Of a stretch of DNA of 64,000 nucleotides, positions 1-16,688 are shown piece by piece. Below the pieces are notes generated by a model. That model worked only from the letters and a program-made list of their open reading frames with translations, did not search any database and had not been told where the DNA came from. How positions within the stretch are numbered: position 1 is the stretch's first letter; each line of letters begins with the position of its first letter. The stretch spans positions 2,878,027 to 2,942,026 of the forward strand of contig JAVTLE010000016.1 of NCBI GenBank assembly GCA_033439295.1, in the 5' to 3' direction. This DNA comes from Deuterostichococcus epilithicus. Lineage: Eukaryota > Chlorophyta > Trebouxiophyceae > Prasiolales > Stichococcaceae. Position numbers and translations under genes: made by a program.

Positions 1-3000
1 CATGGCGGCATCAGCGAGGACAAGCATGCGCTCAGGTTCGGGGCCCGCACTGACTGCTGCCGCGGCGCCATGCTGTCGACACAGCGCGCCAGTCCGGGAC
101 ATGGCCGAGGAGCGTTTCGCAGGACGTTTGTGCAAACTCCTCTGCATTCTCGCTGGCCAACAGGGACGTTGTGGTCATGGAGGTGGGCGACTGCCACTGG
201 CTGCGGCCGACGCCCGGCGGCGGCAGCGGCGGCCCCGCGGCGCGCGCCTTCCACGCCGCCGCCGCGGTGGGCGGCACGCTGTACATCCACGGCGGCCACG
301 TGTACGTCAAGGAGAAGAAGGGGCTGCACAAGTTCGACGACCTGTGGGCGCTGGACACGGTGCGTACCACTTATAGCAAATCGTGCGGTTGACACACTGG
401 AAGGGCAAAGGACACGCCGGGAGGGCGGACCTCTGCGGAGGTGTTCAGGCGGAGCAACATGCCGATGTTGCATTCAGGTCGCTGCAGCTCTGCTCGGTCT
501 GCTGCGCTTGAGCTGAGCATGCGCCGGCACATGACGCGTGAACTTCTGCACCAAGGAACAGCCTGGCGAAAACTTCTTCCTGCAGTTGCCACTGCTCCAG
601 TCGCTCGTGTCTGTGCCGGTGGACACCATGCAGCTATGCGCCAAACCCTTCGTCATTCCCATCGTGTTGTCCTCCGGCGTCTCACAGGGACAGATGAAAC
701 CCCTCTAGCTGCCATGTATCTGCCTGCTGGAAGTCCGGGCTTCATCGAAGGGCATCACGACCTTCCGGCTGCAGGGTGTCCAGTGAGTTGGACATGTTGA
801 CGTAAGCACGCGACTTCGGTGCTGAATATTTCTGCGAAATGCTGCACAGGACACGTGGGAATGGCACATGGTCGAGCTGGGCGGCGGCGGCATGCGGCCG
901 CCGGCCCGTGACTTTGCAAAGCTGGCGACGCTGCCGGGCGGCCGCCTGCTGCTGTTCGGGGGGCTGGACGCGAGCGAGAAGCGGCTGGACGACGCCTGGC
1001 TGTTCAACGCCGCCACGTGCGCACCACCTCCCCTTGTGTCCAGCGGACACTAAGTCCAAGAAGTGGACTCATTATCCCCTGTTGTGTATGGCTGTCTCAG
1101 GTTGTCTTCCCATGCATGGCAGCTCGAGGGCAAGTGCCGCCGGCGCAGCGCAGCGCAGAGGCAGTGCGTCGACCGGATGTGCCTGGGCGCCGCCTGGACA
1201 TCCGGTCTGTGTCATCAGGGGCACAGCTATGCGAGGCTGCTGCCCCCGCTGCAGGTTCGCTGCCCGCCGCATCTCGGCCGATCGTTCACTGTGTTCGAAG
1301 GTTCAGACAGAGTATCAGCCTGAACCCTACATTCAGGCGCACCTGGAGCGAGGTGCGGGCTTCGGGGACCCGCCCCAAGGCGCGCTACGGCCACGGCCTA
1401 GCGCTGCTCGGCCCTGCTGCCGGCGCCCCAGCTTCCACACTCACGGCCGCCGCTGCTGATCCGCGCGCGCTGGTGTTCGGCGGTGAGACCGCCGCTGGCG
1501 CCGTCAACGACCTGTCCGTGCTGCGGGGGCTGGCGGCGCCGGTGGCAGGGCGGCGGCGCCGCGCCAAAGGCCACGCAGCCGGCGTGGACGCCGCTGGAGG
1601 CTTCCGGCCCGGCGCCGGTCGCGCGCAAGGGCCACGCCATCGCAGGTGGCACAAGCTGAATGGTGTTGCTGCACGGACAGACTGCATGGTATGGAGGATG
1701 GTTTCTAGAGAGGTCTATTTTGTAAAAAACTCGTGCAGTTTGATATCTGGGTCGCGTACCTTCTTGTACAAGCAATATCTGTGCCTGACGTGGTGGGCAA
1801 TGCGGTAGTGTGCTACTGCAGCGACGCGCCGCGGTGTCGTGGTGATGGGCGGCCACACCGCCACCGTCGGCTGGCTGCGCTCGCGTACCGACACCTTCCA
1901 TGCCGACGTGCACCTCCTGGAGCCTGTGCCACCCGCGGCGCCGGCCCCCGGCAGCGCCGGCGGCCTGCGCTGGCTGGCGCTCAAGCCGGCGACGGCAGCC
2001 GCGGGTGCTGGGCCGGACGGCGGCGCAGCGGCGGCGGCGGCGGCAGCGGCGGCCAGTGCAGTGCCGGCGGCGAGGGAGTACCACACGCTGACGGCGCTGG
2101 CCGATGGCCGCCTGCTCATGTTCGGCGGTGCGCGCCTTGGTCGTTGACAAGTGTGACTGTCGGTGCTGGCCTCAGCGTTGGGTTTGGTGTGTGTGGACTG
2201 GAAGCCCTGCAGGCCGGCGTGCGTTGGAGCCAGGGGAGCTGCCTCCTAGGCTCGCCTGCCTCATGCAACCCTGACTACCATGCCCCTCACTGGTCGTAAC
2301 CCCGCGGGCGTGCCGCAGGTGGCAACGGGAAGGAGATGTATGGCGACGCCTGGTGGCTGGTGCTTCCCGGCATGGAGCCGGCCCAGAAGCCGCCGCAGCC
2401 CGCCCTACAGAGCCTGGACCCCAGTCCGCAGCTGCCGCCACCGTATGCGCCACGGCAGCACACGCCGCCCGTTGCCGCGCCCGGGATCCCAGGCACGTTG
2501 GATGCGCCGCCTGCTGCCTCCAGGCCGCAGCCGGGCGGAGCAGGCAGGCAGCCGCCAGAGCTTTTCGCACCGCAGGTGCCGAATCCAGTGCAGCAGCCGC
2601 CTCCAGCGGCGGCGTTGGCATGGTGGGAGACAATCGCATCAACTGCGCGGTCCTGGACGCCTGGAGGTAACGTCGTTGTACATGATCTAAGGCTGTAAAT
2701 ACTGTCTATGTGTTCAGAAGATGGTGGTTGTCATGATCTGTAACAGGTCGCGTACCTTATGTGCACCTCCAGACGGTGAACGTATGTTCAGCATGTTCTG
2801 TCCCGTTCCAATGTTGCCTACAATCGATGCACTTTTGCAACAACGATGCTGTTTGGCTTTGAATTTTACTTGCACCTGATCCCAGTAAGCTGGCCTCTCA
2901 CCGTGCAGCCGCTATGCCAGCGGCGTCGCCAACAGCCGCCCCCGTGGCGGCAGCCGGCGACGCCTCCGCTGCTGCCGCCGCGGCAGCCGCACGCGTGGGG

Positions 3001-4262
3001 GCGTGGAGCGCCGATCCCAGCCTCAAGGACCACGACTCGGGTGGGACCCAGTTCCAGCTGAGCTCGCCCCAAAGTAGGCAGCCTATGGAGCTACTGTACT
3101 TGAGGCTGCCTGTAGTCTGTTCTTCACAACTGGTCCTCCGGTGTCTTCCTCACCGGTGTTCCAATCTACTTCATATCGTACCTGGTGTCTTGCATCCTCA
3201 GGGCTCGCCGCGCTTGTGGATATGGACTCCGGCACAGCCGCGGCAGTGGCAGCGGCGGCGTCAGCTGCGGAGCTGGAGACATTGCGAGAGAATCTGGGGC
3301 TGCCCGCAGTGCCGCTGCCGGGCGTGGCCGCGGCATCGCCACTGCCTGCAGAGCAGGTGCGACACCCGCCTGTCATCTCACAGAGACCTGATCCGCACCA
3401 TGGCTGATGCAAGGCTGCACGCATGCCGTAGCCTCCCCTCAACCGGCCAGCTGGTTGCACAGGTCTGCCGGGGTTGAGCCGGGGCTCTGAGTTTGGGCGG
3501 ATCTTGTTGTGGTGCACGATACTGGTGCTCCGGCTGTCGATACCCTGCGACCTGGCTCCACGACCTGGCGCCAACTCAAAGCTCACTGTTCCTTCTCCAA
3601 CTACACAGGACACTGCGCTGCTGGAGCTGGGCGGCCGGGCGCTGGCGGCAGCGCGCGGCGGCGGCGGCGAGCGCTATGCGCCAAAACCGCCGCCGGCCGA
3701 GCGCGTGGCGGCCGCCCGCGCCGCCTTTGTCGCAACAGGTGCCACCCTTGTCAGGTCCATATGGCGCGGGTTCACTCTTGCAGTCTCGCTGGCTACACAG
3801 GCTTGCCGGTCGCAGGTGGCTCCAAGGGCCGCTGCTGCCTGCCGCGGCCTTGGGATGCAAGGCAGCGAAGTCGCAGCCTTTGGTATCGCAGCCTCGTGCA
3901 TCATGGAGGGGCGACCCACAGCCCTGCACAATTGAAGGATGTGATTAGGTTCATGGACGTGAATGCGATCCGAAGTAGCTGTGTGATCACGAAGCACTCT
4001 CTTGCATGCAGGTGCCGAGGAGCTGCGGCTGGCAGATCTGCCCACGCTGCTGGGCGACTACCGCCGCCTGCTGCTGGGCCAGGCCGGCTACTCAGACAGC
4101 GCATCGTGGGTCCTGGACGCGTATGGCACGCCGGTGGCAAACACACGAGCCGGGGCCGGGCGCTTCCTGCACCTGGCGCCGGCCGATGTGCGCCTGAGCG
4201 ACCTGCCTGCGCTGCTGGAAACGTACAGGGCGCTGCTGCCGGCTACAGTGGCGGTGGCATAG
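1..4262 (+). CDS. Kelch-repeat (beta-propeller) protein, 5' end outside window
   Basis: Exons read as <1-35, 164-359, 850-1016, 1337-1645, 1822-2127, 2319-2666, 2909-3073, 3202-3355, 3609-3738 and 4012-4262, nearly all bounded by gt...gcag. Successive exons give Kelch blades with the usual double glycine followed by a D-x-W strand: HGGISEDKHALR, LYIHGGHVYV...DDLWALD, LLLFGGLDASEK...DDAWLF, LVFGGETAAGAVNDLSVL, VVVMGGHTATVG, LLMFGG...YGDAWWLV. At least five blades are visible. Kelch propellers usually bind protein partners, but no partner can be named here. After the propeller come about 250 residues rich in Ala and Pro, then a C-terminal exon with two similar segments, LRLADLPTLLGDYRRLL and VRLSDLPALLETYRALL. 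The first blade is cut by the window edge, so the start is missing. In the exon at 1337-1645 the frame changes between about 1520 and 1560. The stop is TAG at 4260. Confidence 0.8.
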
Positions 4263-5150
4263 TCACCGGGTGCTGCTTCTCTGGTGGGCAGGCATGCGCA
4301 AGCACATCTGTCAAAGATGTTTGCCCCTGCGGCTGGGACAAACGCACCGTTTGGTTCTGGTTTGCGGTGGCTGATGAAGCCATTTTTCAAGATGCCATCT
4401 ATATTTGCTTTCAGTTGGACCGGCATTCAGTCCTTCTTTACTAAAAGAGTAGGTACAGCGGTGACAACCTGGAAGTTCGGTGCATACCTGCCCTCCTTCC
4501 TCATCCCTGCCCTGAACACTTGGACGACTAGTGCGTGGCAGCGGTCTTTAGGCAAGCCAGCATCTAGCCTGTGCGCGCAGACAAAAGCCAACACAGTACG
4601 GACCATGTGACGCGTTCGATGCAACACAACAGCTGGCTAGGATCTCGGTCTGTGCGTCCCCAGCTGCGTTTGCAGCTCTCACTGGCGGCGGCAGGCAGGA
4701 GATGCCCGTCATTGGTATCAGAATCCCGGCTTCGTGCAGTTGTCGACCAAGGTTCACATTGCAACTCGCGGATCATCGTTGGACAAGACGCAAAACCACA
4801 AGCTAGTGCGCAGCCTGTCACAGACCCGGCCTTGTTGCCAGACTTGCTGGTGCCCTGCGCAAATCAATGTCCTCCCGTCCTACACGAATGCAGCATCTGC
4901 CCAGACTGAGAGAGGGTAACCTTCACAGCACTGAGCCACCATCAGCTGGGTTCGCCGCCTGGCCGCGCCATACCGCCGCCAGTGTCTGGCAGCGACGAGG
5001 CTGCACCCTGTTGAAGTTTGGTACCTGTGCGCACGAGGAAGACCATGAGACCTTCCGACGTTCAAATTCCAATGCCTTGGGCTGGGAAGCGTGCTCATGC
5101 CGGAACACTGGCAATTAAGATTGATTTGGAATTGTGCCTTTATTGCCCCG
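4263..5150. other. Convergent intergenic region (Kelch and BASS 3' ends)
   Basis: About 890 bases lie between two genes that end facing each other, so this stretch should hold both 3' untranslated regions. I see no coding segment with family resemblance, no tRNA-like fold and no repeat. Confidence 0.6.
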
Positions 5151-8008
5151 TCAACTCACACCTGCTCGCAGGTCGGACCAGCGCCACGCGCCCGCAATGG
5201 CAGAGCCCATGAGGCTGTGCGTGCAGGCAGAGATGGCACAGGGGACCGCGGTCAGCGGGTCCGGGAAGTGCGCCAGCGCCAGGTACGCGCCCAGCGCGCT
5301 GTTCTGCATGCCCACCTGCACAGGAGCAGGAGAGCAGATGGACCGGCTGTGCAAGGCTGCCTTAGGTAGGGGCTACAGGGCCTTGCGCATTGTTCCCTGC
5401 AGGCCGATAATCTTGAATCAACGAGCACCCAAATGCAGGCGTGTCCACCAGCATCTTCCGTGATCAGACAATAGCAGCCAGGCGCAGCCAATCTCGTAGT
5501 CAGCCGCGCACCTCGATGGAGTTTGTGCGAGCCGCCTTCTCTGGAGCGCCCGCCGCTCGTGATAGGAAGTACCCAAAACCGAACCCGCCTGCACGAGGGT
5601 TTTGAGGTTTGCTGAAACTTCTGGCACAATGACCAGCTCGTGAGCAGGCACAGGAGTGGCGGCCTTGGTGTGGCGGGGCTGCCTGCAGGCTGTGCATGGC
5701 GGCGGCGGATGGTGGAAAGTGAACAGAGTCTGCCAGCAGAGAAGAGCCGGGAACGCCAGGAGTGCTGTGAGCGCACCAGCGTGCAGCGTAGCTACGGCAG
5801 CCAGCAGGCGCCAGCCGGCCTGCTTGACGGACGCCGCCTGCCCCGCCATGATGCTGCCCACCAGCAGCGCCACTGTTGCAACGCACACCTGCATGCCATT
5901 CGGGTTCGGCCTTCGGGTCCCCATTGACTTCATCACACAGACGACTGTGGCTACCGATGCAATATTTCCAGTCCACTACGGCGGCAATGGCACATTCAGC
6001 TGGGGCCATGCCGCATGAAGGTGCGCCCCAGGAGGCCTTTTCGAAGACGATTCAACCGATGGTCTCGAGGGTGCGGAGCTGTCTGGAAGCGCACAAGGGG
6101 GGCAAAGGGCGCCGAGCGCCGCACGGCGCGGGGGAACGTCTGGTTCAGCGCCGCACCGAGCGCTACCGGCGCCAGCACCACCTGCATGTACCCCGTCAAA
6201 GGCACAACGTTCCGTCAGTCTGATACCGAGCACTGCAGAGAGTCTCGCTAGCCATGAAGCTCGTCAGCAGCACGGCAGCAGCAGCACGCTCCCGATGTCC
6301 ATGGTTGTCATCGTGAGGCAAGCGACTGCTGCCCAACCGGTGTGATGTACATCGAGCAGCTGCGCAATGACATGGGCACGAGGTTCCAGGGGGTGCCTGG
6401 CGGGCAGCACCTGCAGCGTGGAGATGAGAAGGCCCTTGACGGAGACGGGAATAAGCGCGCCGACCAGCGCCTTGGTCAGCAGCGGCGTCGCGATGACCGC
6501 CAGCAGGCTGTGGGGATTGCAGCAGAGGGGAACATTGTCAAACGACGAGCAGCCGGAGATGCGGTGACCACACAAAGCGCCAGGAGGGGGGAGTCATAGC
6601 CAGCATGCCGCCTGAGAGACAGCGCCGCCCCAGTGCGTACATCGGGCGAAGTTGGAACAGCGACACAACCGCACGTTGACACGGTCGTCATCATGACGGA
6701 CAGCGCCACATCGGCGCGGGCCAGGTAGGTGACAAGGTTGGACGCGGTGCCGCCAGGGCAGCTGGCCACGATGCAGATCCTGCGAGCGCGGCGGAAATTA
6801 GCCCAAATCAGCCACAACGTCTATGCTTTTGTGCAGAGTGACGCCTGCGATCCGGACGTCTCCATGGCGAGAGAGTCACGGCGCCGCCTGCACGATGTGC
6901 TCCGTCAGGCCAGCTGGCGGCTTCGCGCCCCGAGACATGGATCAAAACAAGAGCAGGAACTGACGCACCCAATGGCGAGGGGGGCTGCCAGACCGGCGCC
7001 GCGTGAGACAGCCAGTCCCAGCAACGGCATGACGGTGTACTGCAGCGCAGCACCAAGCAGCACCAGCTTCGGCCGCGTGAGCACCTCCGCAAAGTCCTGC
7101 GGCAGTGGACAGGGGGATGCATGGGCATTGGTGGGAGGGTGAGGGGTGAAGCGCAATGGCCAGTAGGAGTGCCTGCAACCCTTCGCCAGGAGGCTCTGGA
7201 TGTGCGTTGCTGCGTCCATTGGCTGCGCTGCCATGCCGCACCAGCGGCTTGCGTCGGCAGCGCAGCAGCCCTTTCTGCTCCTCTTCTCATTGGTGGCTGA
7301 CGCCACAAGAAACCGTGCATACCCTCTGAACCAGCTCCGCTTTGAACTGAGGAACCGGGTGCAGAACGCACCTGAAACGTGAGGCTGGTGCCCATGGCCA
7401 GCATGGTGAGCGCCAGCGCCGCTGTCGTGTACTCGGCCCTGAACCAAGCCAGTGCTGGCGGGTGGGCCAGGCCGATACCGCTGGCCAGCGCCACCCAAAG
7501 CGGAAAAAGGTTGCTGAGCTGCGCCGCCAGCTGCCCTGCGGACGCCTCAAAGCCCTGGGGCTGGAAGTCTGCTGCGGGCGGTGGGTCCTCCGGAACTGCA
7601 CCGCATGCTGCGGCGCCTGCGCAGTGCAAAGAACCAGGTTTGGCAGAGCACCACTGGCATGCGCTGTCCGAAACGCATCATGGCCCGACACAGGATGACC
7701 TGAGCAACAATTTCCCTCGTCGCCTGCTTGCATTATGCCAGTGTCAGGCAGGTTGGGGCAGAGGGCGGGCGCTGGCTCTGCCCGCCAGTGGTAACAGGCC
7801 CACCTGCTGCAGCTACAAGACGTCGCAGCGGGCGACTCTGCTGAGGCTTCGTCGAAGCAAGGAACCTCGCAGGCAACCGCGTACTGACCGGACCCGGCGC
7901 CCTGCCCGCTGCAGCGCCCGGCGCAAGGAGTGCTGCGGGTGCATGCCGCTGCCGCAACTGTCGTCGATCAGTGTCGGCGAAGTGCAGTCTCTGGGGAAGC
8001 GTCAACAT
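5151..8008 (-). CDS. Plastid BASS-family sodium/2-oxo-acid (bile acid type) symporter
   Basis: Nine exons (8008-7804, 7616-7372, 7096-6969, 6779-6675, 6507-6411, 6181-6095, 5888-5777, 5588-5512, 5315-5151) join in phase to 406 residues. The first about 85 residues are rich in Arg, Ala and Ser and acidic-poor, as in a chloroplast transit peptide. Hydrophobic helices follow, with BASS landmarks in order: [76 protein letters not shown] and [15 protein letters not shown]. The PGGTASN segment and the E-x-GMQN segment carry the sodium and substrate site residues known in this family. Plant BASS proteins sit in the inner plastid envelope and move pyruvate or other 2-oxo acids with sodium; the substrate here cannot be read from sequence. 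The start is ATG at 8008, the only one ahead of the transit peptide. Confidence 0.88.
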
Positions 8009-8712
8009 GATGGGAGACGTTCAGGCCTCGAAGCAGCATTCACAAGTCTTTCCAGCTGGCAGGTTTGAACGCATCAAGTAGCGGGAACTGCTTGTCTACT
8101 TGCTTAGTCTACGCAGTCCTGTCGGATGCTACAGTGGGCTGGCCAGGTCGCGGCGAGGATGCTGAATCCGAACCGCACAGCAGAAGACAAAACTGCGCAG
8201 ACGAGAGCCGCGACGGGCGTCATGATCTCAGAGATGCCGGCACAAGATCTCTCACCCGGCGTTTGAGAACGCCGAAAAACTGACAAGAACTGACGCAACG
8301 CAAGCAACGTCTCACAAACGAGCTTCAGTGAGTGGATGTTGTTATGAGCGGGTGTACCAACGCTCGCACCTACGTCCTAACGGTGCTAATTCGTCAACTC
8401 CTGCATCGAGCCCAGCCCACGCTCAACCGACCATGCGCTTCAGGAATGTAGCGCGATCTTAAATGACAAGATATATCACTGGGCCAGGAAGCGCTGCAGC
8501 AATGTGGTTTGTTGGACGTCAGGTAGTTGCTGACGGCGTCGCCATACAGCAAAATTTGCACTCTTAGTGCTGAGCGTGACGACAGAAACTAATCGTTTCT
8601 GTTCTGCAGCAGGACTCTCTCTTGCTACGGCCCTGTACAGCATGTCCCAAATTCCGTTCGACATTCGCAGCTCAGCGGCTCTCCCAGCCTTGCAGCGGCA
8701 CCGCAATGTGAC
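8009..8712. other. Intergenic: BASS upstream region and ARD 3' flank
   Basis: About 700 bases separate the ARD stop from the BASS start on the same strand. This should hold the BASS promoter. I see no coding segment, convincing TATA box or repeat. Confidence 0.5.
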
Positions 8713-10886
8713 TCAGGTCGCCACTGCCTCGCTGAGGTTCCCCGTGGCTTTTGTGAAGTCGTGGACGTACTTTGACCGCGAAGGGTGTTCATCCTGCGCA
8801 AGTCGCAGATGCACGCCTGCTCGCACAGCTTTCAGGCATAATGGCGGGCCGTCAACACTGGTTTTAGATGGATGCCAGGCAGGCGTAGTGTGCGGTATAG
8901 CCAGCCCGGGTGACGTCATGCAAGCGGCCTCGTGATTGGCAAGCACAGCACCTGTGGCCGATTGAGCGGCGTCCACACCGGCTCCCCCACAAACAATCGC
9001 ATCGCCTGCGGCATGCCAGTGCCACTTCAAGTTCTTTGAGGGAAGTTGAGCCACGTGTGGATGCTGCGCTGGATAGGAGCCACTTTGGCTACAGGTACAA
9101 AGTGCTGAAAGCCCCGAGTGGAAGAACACCTTGGCGTAATTGTTCTCGTCCAGGGTGAAGCGGTGGTATATGCCTGCACAGTGGAGCGGCATATTCTCAC
9201 AGATAGCAACCCATCCACAGGTGTCAATGCAGTGAAGTGTCTGCACCTCGATGCCCATGGCCAGTGCCCAGTAAAGACGATGCGCTGAACGGCCAATGGC
9301 GCAGAGGGAGTCAGAGCGTGGATGCGTACCTTCAGGCAGCACGATCATGTCGCCCTTGCGGCAGGCGATGCGCACCCACGTCTCGTCAAAATCGCGCACG
9401 TCAAAGTAGCCTGCGCAGACACGCCCGGAGTCAAGCTGTGCGCCGGCGCCAGGCCCACATCTATTAAGAAGCGGCACGCATTGCAGATGCCTGTGTTGGT
9501 TCGCCTGTGTCTGAAGCATGCAACATGAAAGTTTCAGAGGTCTTAGATGGCACGACCATGTGCATAGCCTGCCCAGCGCACCGCTGCCGTCCAGGATGAA
9601 GCGGATCTCTTCGTCAGTGTGCATGTGCTCCTGCATGGTTGCGCAGTCAGCTTCCAAATGACCTTGCACCCAACTGCCACAGCCAGAAGCAGCAAGGCAT
9701 GTAGTAGGCTGCTCAAATGTTGCCATGAAGAGACCCAAAAGGACACCACCCATGCACAAGCATACCTCGAAGAAGGACTTGATCTTCTGCTCGTACCCCG
9801 GCAGCGTCTCCGGCGACACCGCGATGATGTCCTGCAGTGCACCAGTGTCGCGAAGCTCAGCTGACGCTGCCAAGAGGGGTCCAACAGCTGTCCTGTGGTT
9901 GCAAATTCGTCAGTAGAGCCTTGGCGCAGGCCCAAAGAGAAGCCATGTGGTTGCTGCTGTGGAAACAACTGCAGCATTTAAGAAGCTGGTGCAGGCCCGA
10001 CAAACCCCCCGGGAGGCTCCACGAAGCAGATGCAACAGCCAGAACCTTGGGCGACGGCTTGCGGCATGATGCGGATTTGGTGAATGCTGCACTGGCTCCC
10101 CACTGGCAGCATCTGCACGAGGTACGAAACAGCAGCAGCCACGAACAGCCCGGATCGCAGCGTGCTGGGGGTCCGCTCTGAGGTATGAGGCAGATCCGTG
10201 TACAGTCTGCGGCATGATACCGCACCTGGTACGAGTAGCCGCGCACCGCCCGGATGGCCGCCAGCTTGGGGTCCGCCTCCAGGTCGGCGGTATTGAGGTG
10301 CCACGAGAGCACGCCGAGCCGCCGAAGCTGATCGACGGACACCGGCTCGTTCGGCTTCCGCCTGCACGGCGGGTGCAGTGGTGATGATGGGATGCATTTG
10401 TGATGAGTGCAGGCCGGCTGGTCAAGCAGGAATTGCGGTGCCGCGGTTGCGCGCCTAGGCTCGCAGCGATTTTAAGCTTAAAAGCTGTGAATCGTAGAAA
10501 CTTTCCTCTCTTACAAGTACCAGTATAGCATCTCGAGCTGCCAGTGCGGCTCTGCGGTGCGACGCAGGCTTAGGCCAAGAAGCGCTGCCCAGGACGAAGC
10601 TGAGTGACATGGTGTAGCAACGGTATATACATCATGTAGCTTGCAGAGGTCCAACAAGTACAGCAGCGGCAGATCAAGCACCTGTGCTCTTGCCGCTGGT
10701 CTGCATCGGTGTCGTCCATCCGCCACGCCTCGAGCTTGCTCTCCGCCGCCGGGTCCGGCTGCACAGAAGCATCCGAGATGTGGTCTGAGACGCTCCGTGA
10801 CGGCCATGCAAGCTGCACTGAGTCACAGAGATGCTGCACTTGACGCTCACTTCTGCAAGTCTGGCTTGCTCATCCGTTACCGCCAT
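8713..10886 (-). CDS. ARD: Acireductone dioxygenase (methionine salvage)
   Basis: Nine exons (10886-10851, 10758-10682, 10361-10226, 9831-9766, 9630-9582, 9410-9330, 9173-9130, 9005-8952, 8793-8713) join in phase to 207 residues, close to the about 190-200 usual for plant ARD. Family landmarks in order: EAWRMDDTDADQR near the N-terminus, VLSWHLNTADLE, PGYEQKIKSFFEEHMHTDEE, LDGSGYFDVRDFDETWVRI, LPEGTYHRF-type segment read here as LPEG then IYHRFTLDENNYAK, AMRLFVGEPVWTPLNRPQ, and DEHPSRSKYV at the end. The two histidines and glutamate of EHMHTDEE plus the later histidine of YHRF form the metal site of this cupin. The enzyme cleaves acireductone to 2-keto-4-methylthiobutyrate and formate (iron form) or off-pathway products (nickel form). 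The first exon encodes only MAVTDEQARLAE. It was chosen because it ends at a good donor (GTGAGC) in the right phase; the start is therefore less sure than the rest. Confidence 0.93.
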
Positions 10887-11556
10887 GGTCGGCTGCTGCG
10901 CCAGGTGCTGGGCGTGCTGGAAACTATTCAGGAGAACAGTTGAGCCTTTCGCGTGTTGGGAGAAGAAGTGGTAGCATCTGCGCCAGCATGTGCACGTGTG
11001 GGGTTACCGTGTCAGACAGGAGATGCAGGAAGAGCTCGCGGGGGAATGTCTTTCACCGTTTGGCAACTGCCCACCGGTCTTGTAGATGTACTACGTGTGA
11101 TCGCCTGACGGTGGCTGCAGGGTCCTTCAGTTCCTCGAGCTATCACCAGCACGTGCTGAAATACCACAGCATGCCCATGTTGTAGCAAGCGCCACACCAG
11201 TGGGCTCACTGGCCGTGGCGTGCAGTCAGCAGATGAATTGTATAGTCGAGGGATGAGCCACGACAACTTCGGGGGACAACAGCACATGCACAGCAACCCA
11301 CTTGCAGGCTGCAAGATCTGGAAACCCAGTGCTCAGACGTAGCAGAGCAACACATCACAAAAATGCGCATTGCAACCGGAAGGCTCATTGCACAAAAAGG
11401 CTCAAAACAAAGTGTTTGCAGTGGCGAAGCAACAGCGATGCTGGCAACCCCAATCGCCAGCAGTCCTCGTTGCTGGACCGTCTAATCTACACTCTATGCC
11501 TGGCGCTGTGCTGGAGGGAGTGGCTGTGGCTGGCGGGTGCATGATGTCGGCACTCC
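10887..11556. other. Intergenic: ARD upstream region and GDH 3' flank
   Basis: About 670 bases between two genes on the same strand. I see no coding segment with family resemblance, no repeat and no RNA gene. Confidence 0.5.
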
Positions 11557-15731
<4,175 letters not shown>

Positions 15732-16688
15732 GTTTGCCGAAGCTCGGCAAACGCCCGATCGAGGATGATTGAGCCATTTTGGCGCATCCCTGGGCCAGCG
15801 AGGCAGCAAGCTCGACGGGGCAGACAGGTCCGCTCTTAGCACGGGGCCCCGGTGACCCCTCCAGGCCGGCGTCACCCAGCTGCACAATGAGATCGGTGTG
15901 CAAAAGCACCCTGCAGCTGCTGCGTGAGCACCGCTGGAGTCACGGCACGCGAGCTGCCAAAATTGTGCTGATGTTAGGGTTGGGATCAGCCGGCTGCCGC
16001 AACAGGGACCAGGCTGTCCACCTTGTCAGTCGTCATCTTGGCGCCGGGTGTCGTTGGTGTTTGCTGTTTGTTGATGAGAAGTGGTAGACAGACCGGCGTG
16101 TGGTACGTGCAAGCGACTTGTGTCAGGACATATCTGTTTGCACTTCTCTGGAGATCTTGTTTCGCGCTGGCTGCTACTTTGAGAGTCCACGCGAACAGCA
16201 CAAAGGCAAGGGGATTGAATGGAGCGAATAATCCCCTTGACTGAGGGCGAGTACCGACACCTGTGACAGCGGCGGAAAGACACAAAACCCACCAAGTTCC
16301 TAGCAACCTTCAAAGGTTTACCAAAGCGCTGGTGGGCAGGGTAAACTCAAGACACAAACCCAGCAATGATCGCAGCACGGAGGCGTCACAGCACGCGATT
16401 GAGTGCCAGGAGGACTCTTGCGCCAGCTCTACACTTGTGCAGCGGGTTTGCAGGCTGCCTGTGTTTACCTGCCTGCTACTTTTACAGCGGCTCCGCCTAT
16501 GCGTTTGAGCCGATACTGTGCATCCCCTGCTCCTAGACAGATCAGGCAGGCGCCGTGCCCACTGCAGCGGCCGATTTGTCTCAGCAGCCGCCGCTGCGAG
16601 CAGCAATCACTGGTCAGGGCAGCGGTCGGCAGCAGGTATAAAAGGCGCAGGCTGTGCCAGAGTGCGAGACTGAAGGCCTTCCACCCCG
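15732..16688. other. Intergenic: GDH upstream region and PHD-gene 3' flank
   Basis: About 960 bases with no recognisable coding segment. It should contain the GDH promoter. No repeat or RNA gene was seen. Confidence 0.5.

Noticed and set aside
16637-16644. TATAAAAG on the + strand
   Set aside because: A good TATA word, but it lies downstream of the PHD-gene stop and points away from GDH. No + strand gene starts nearby.
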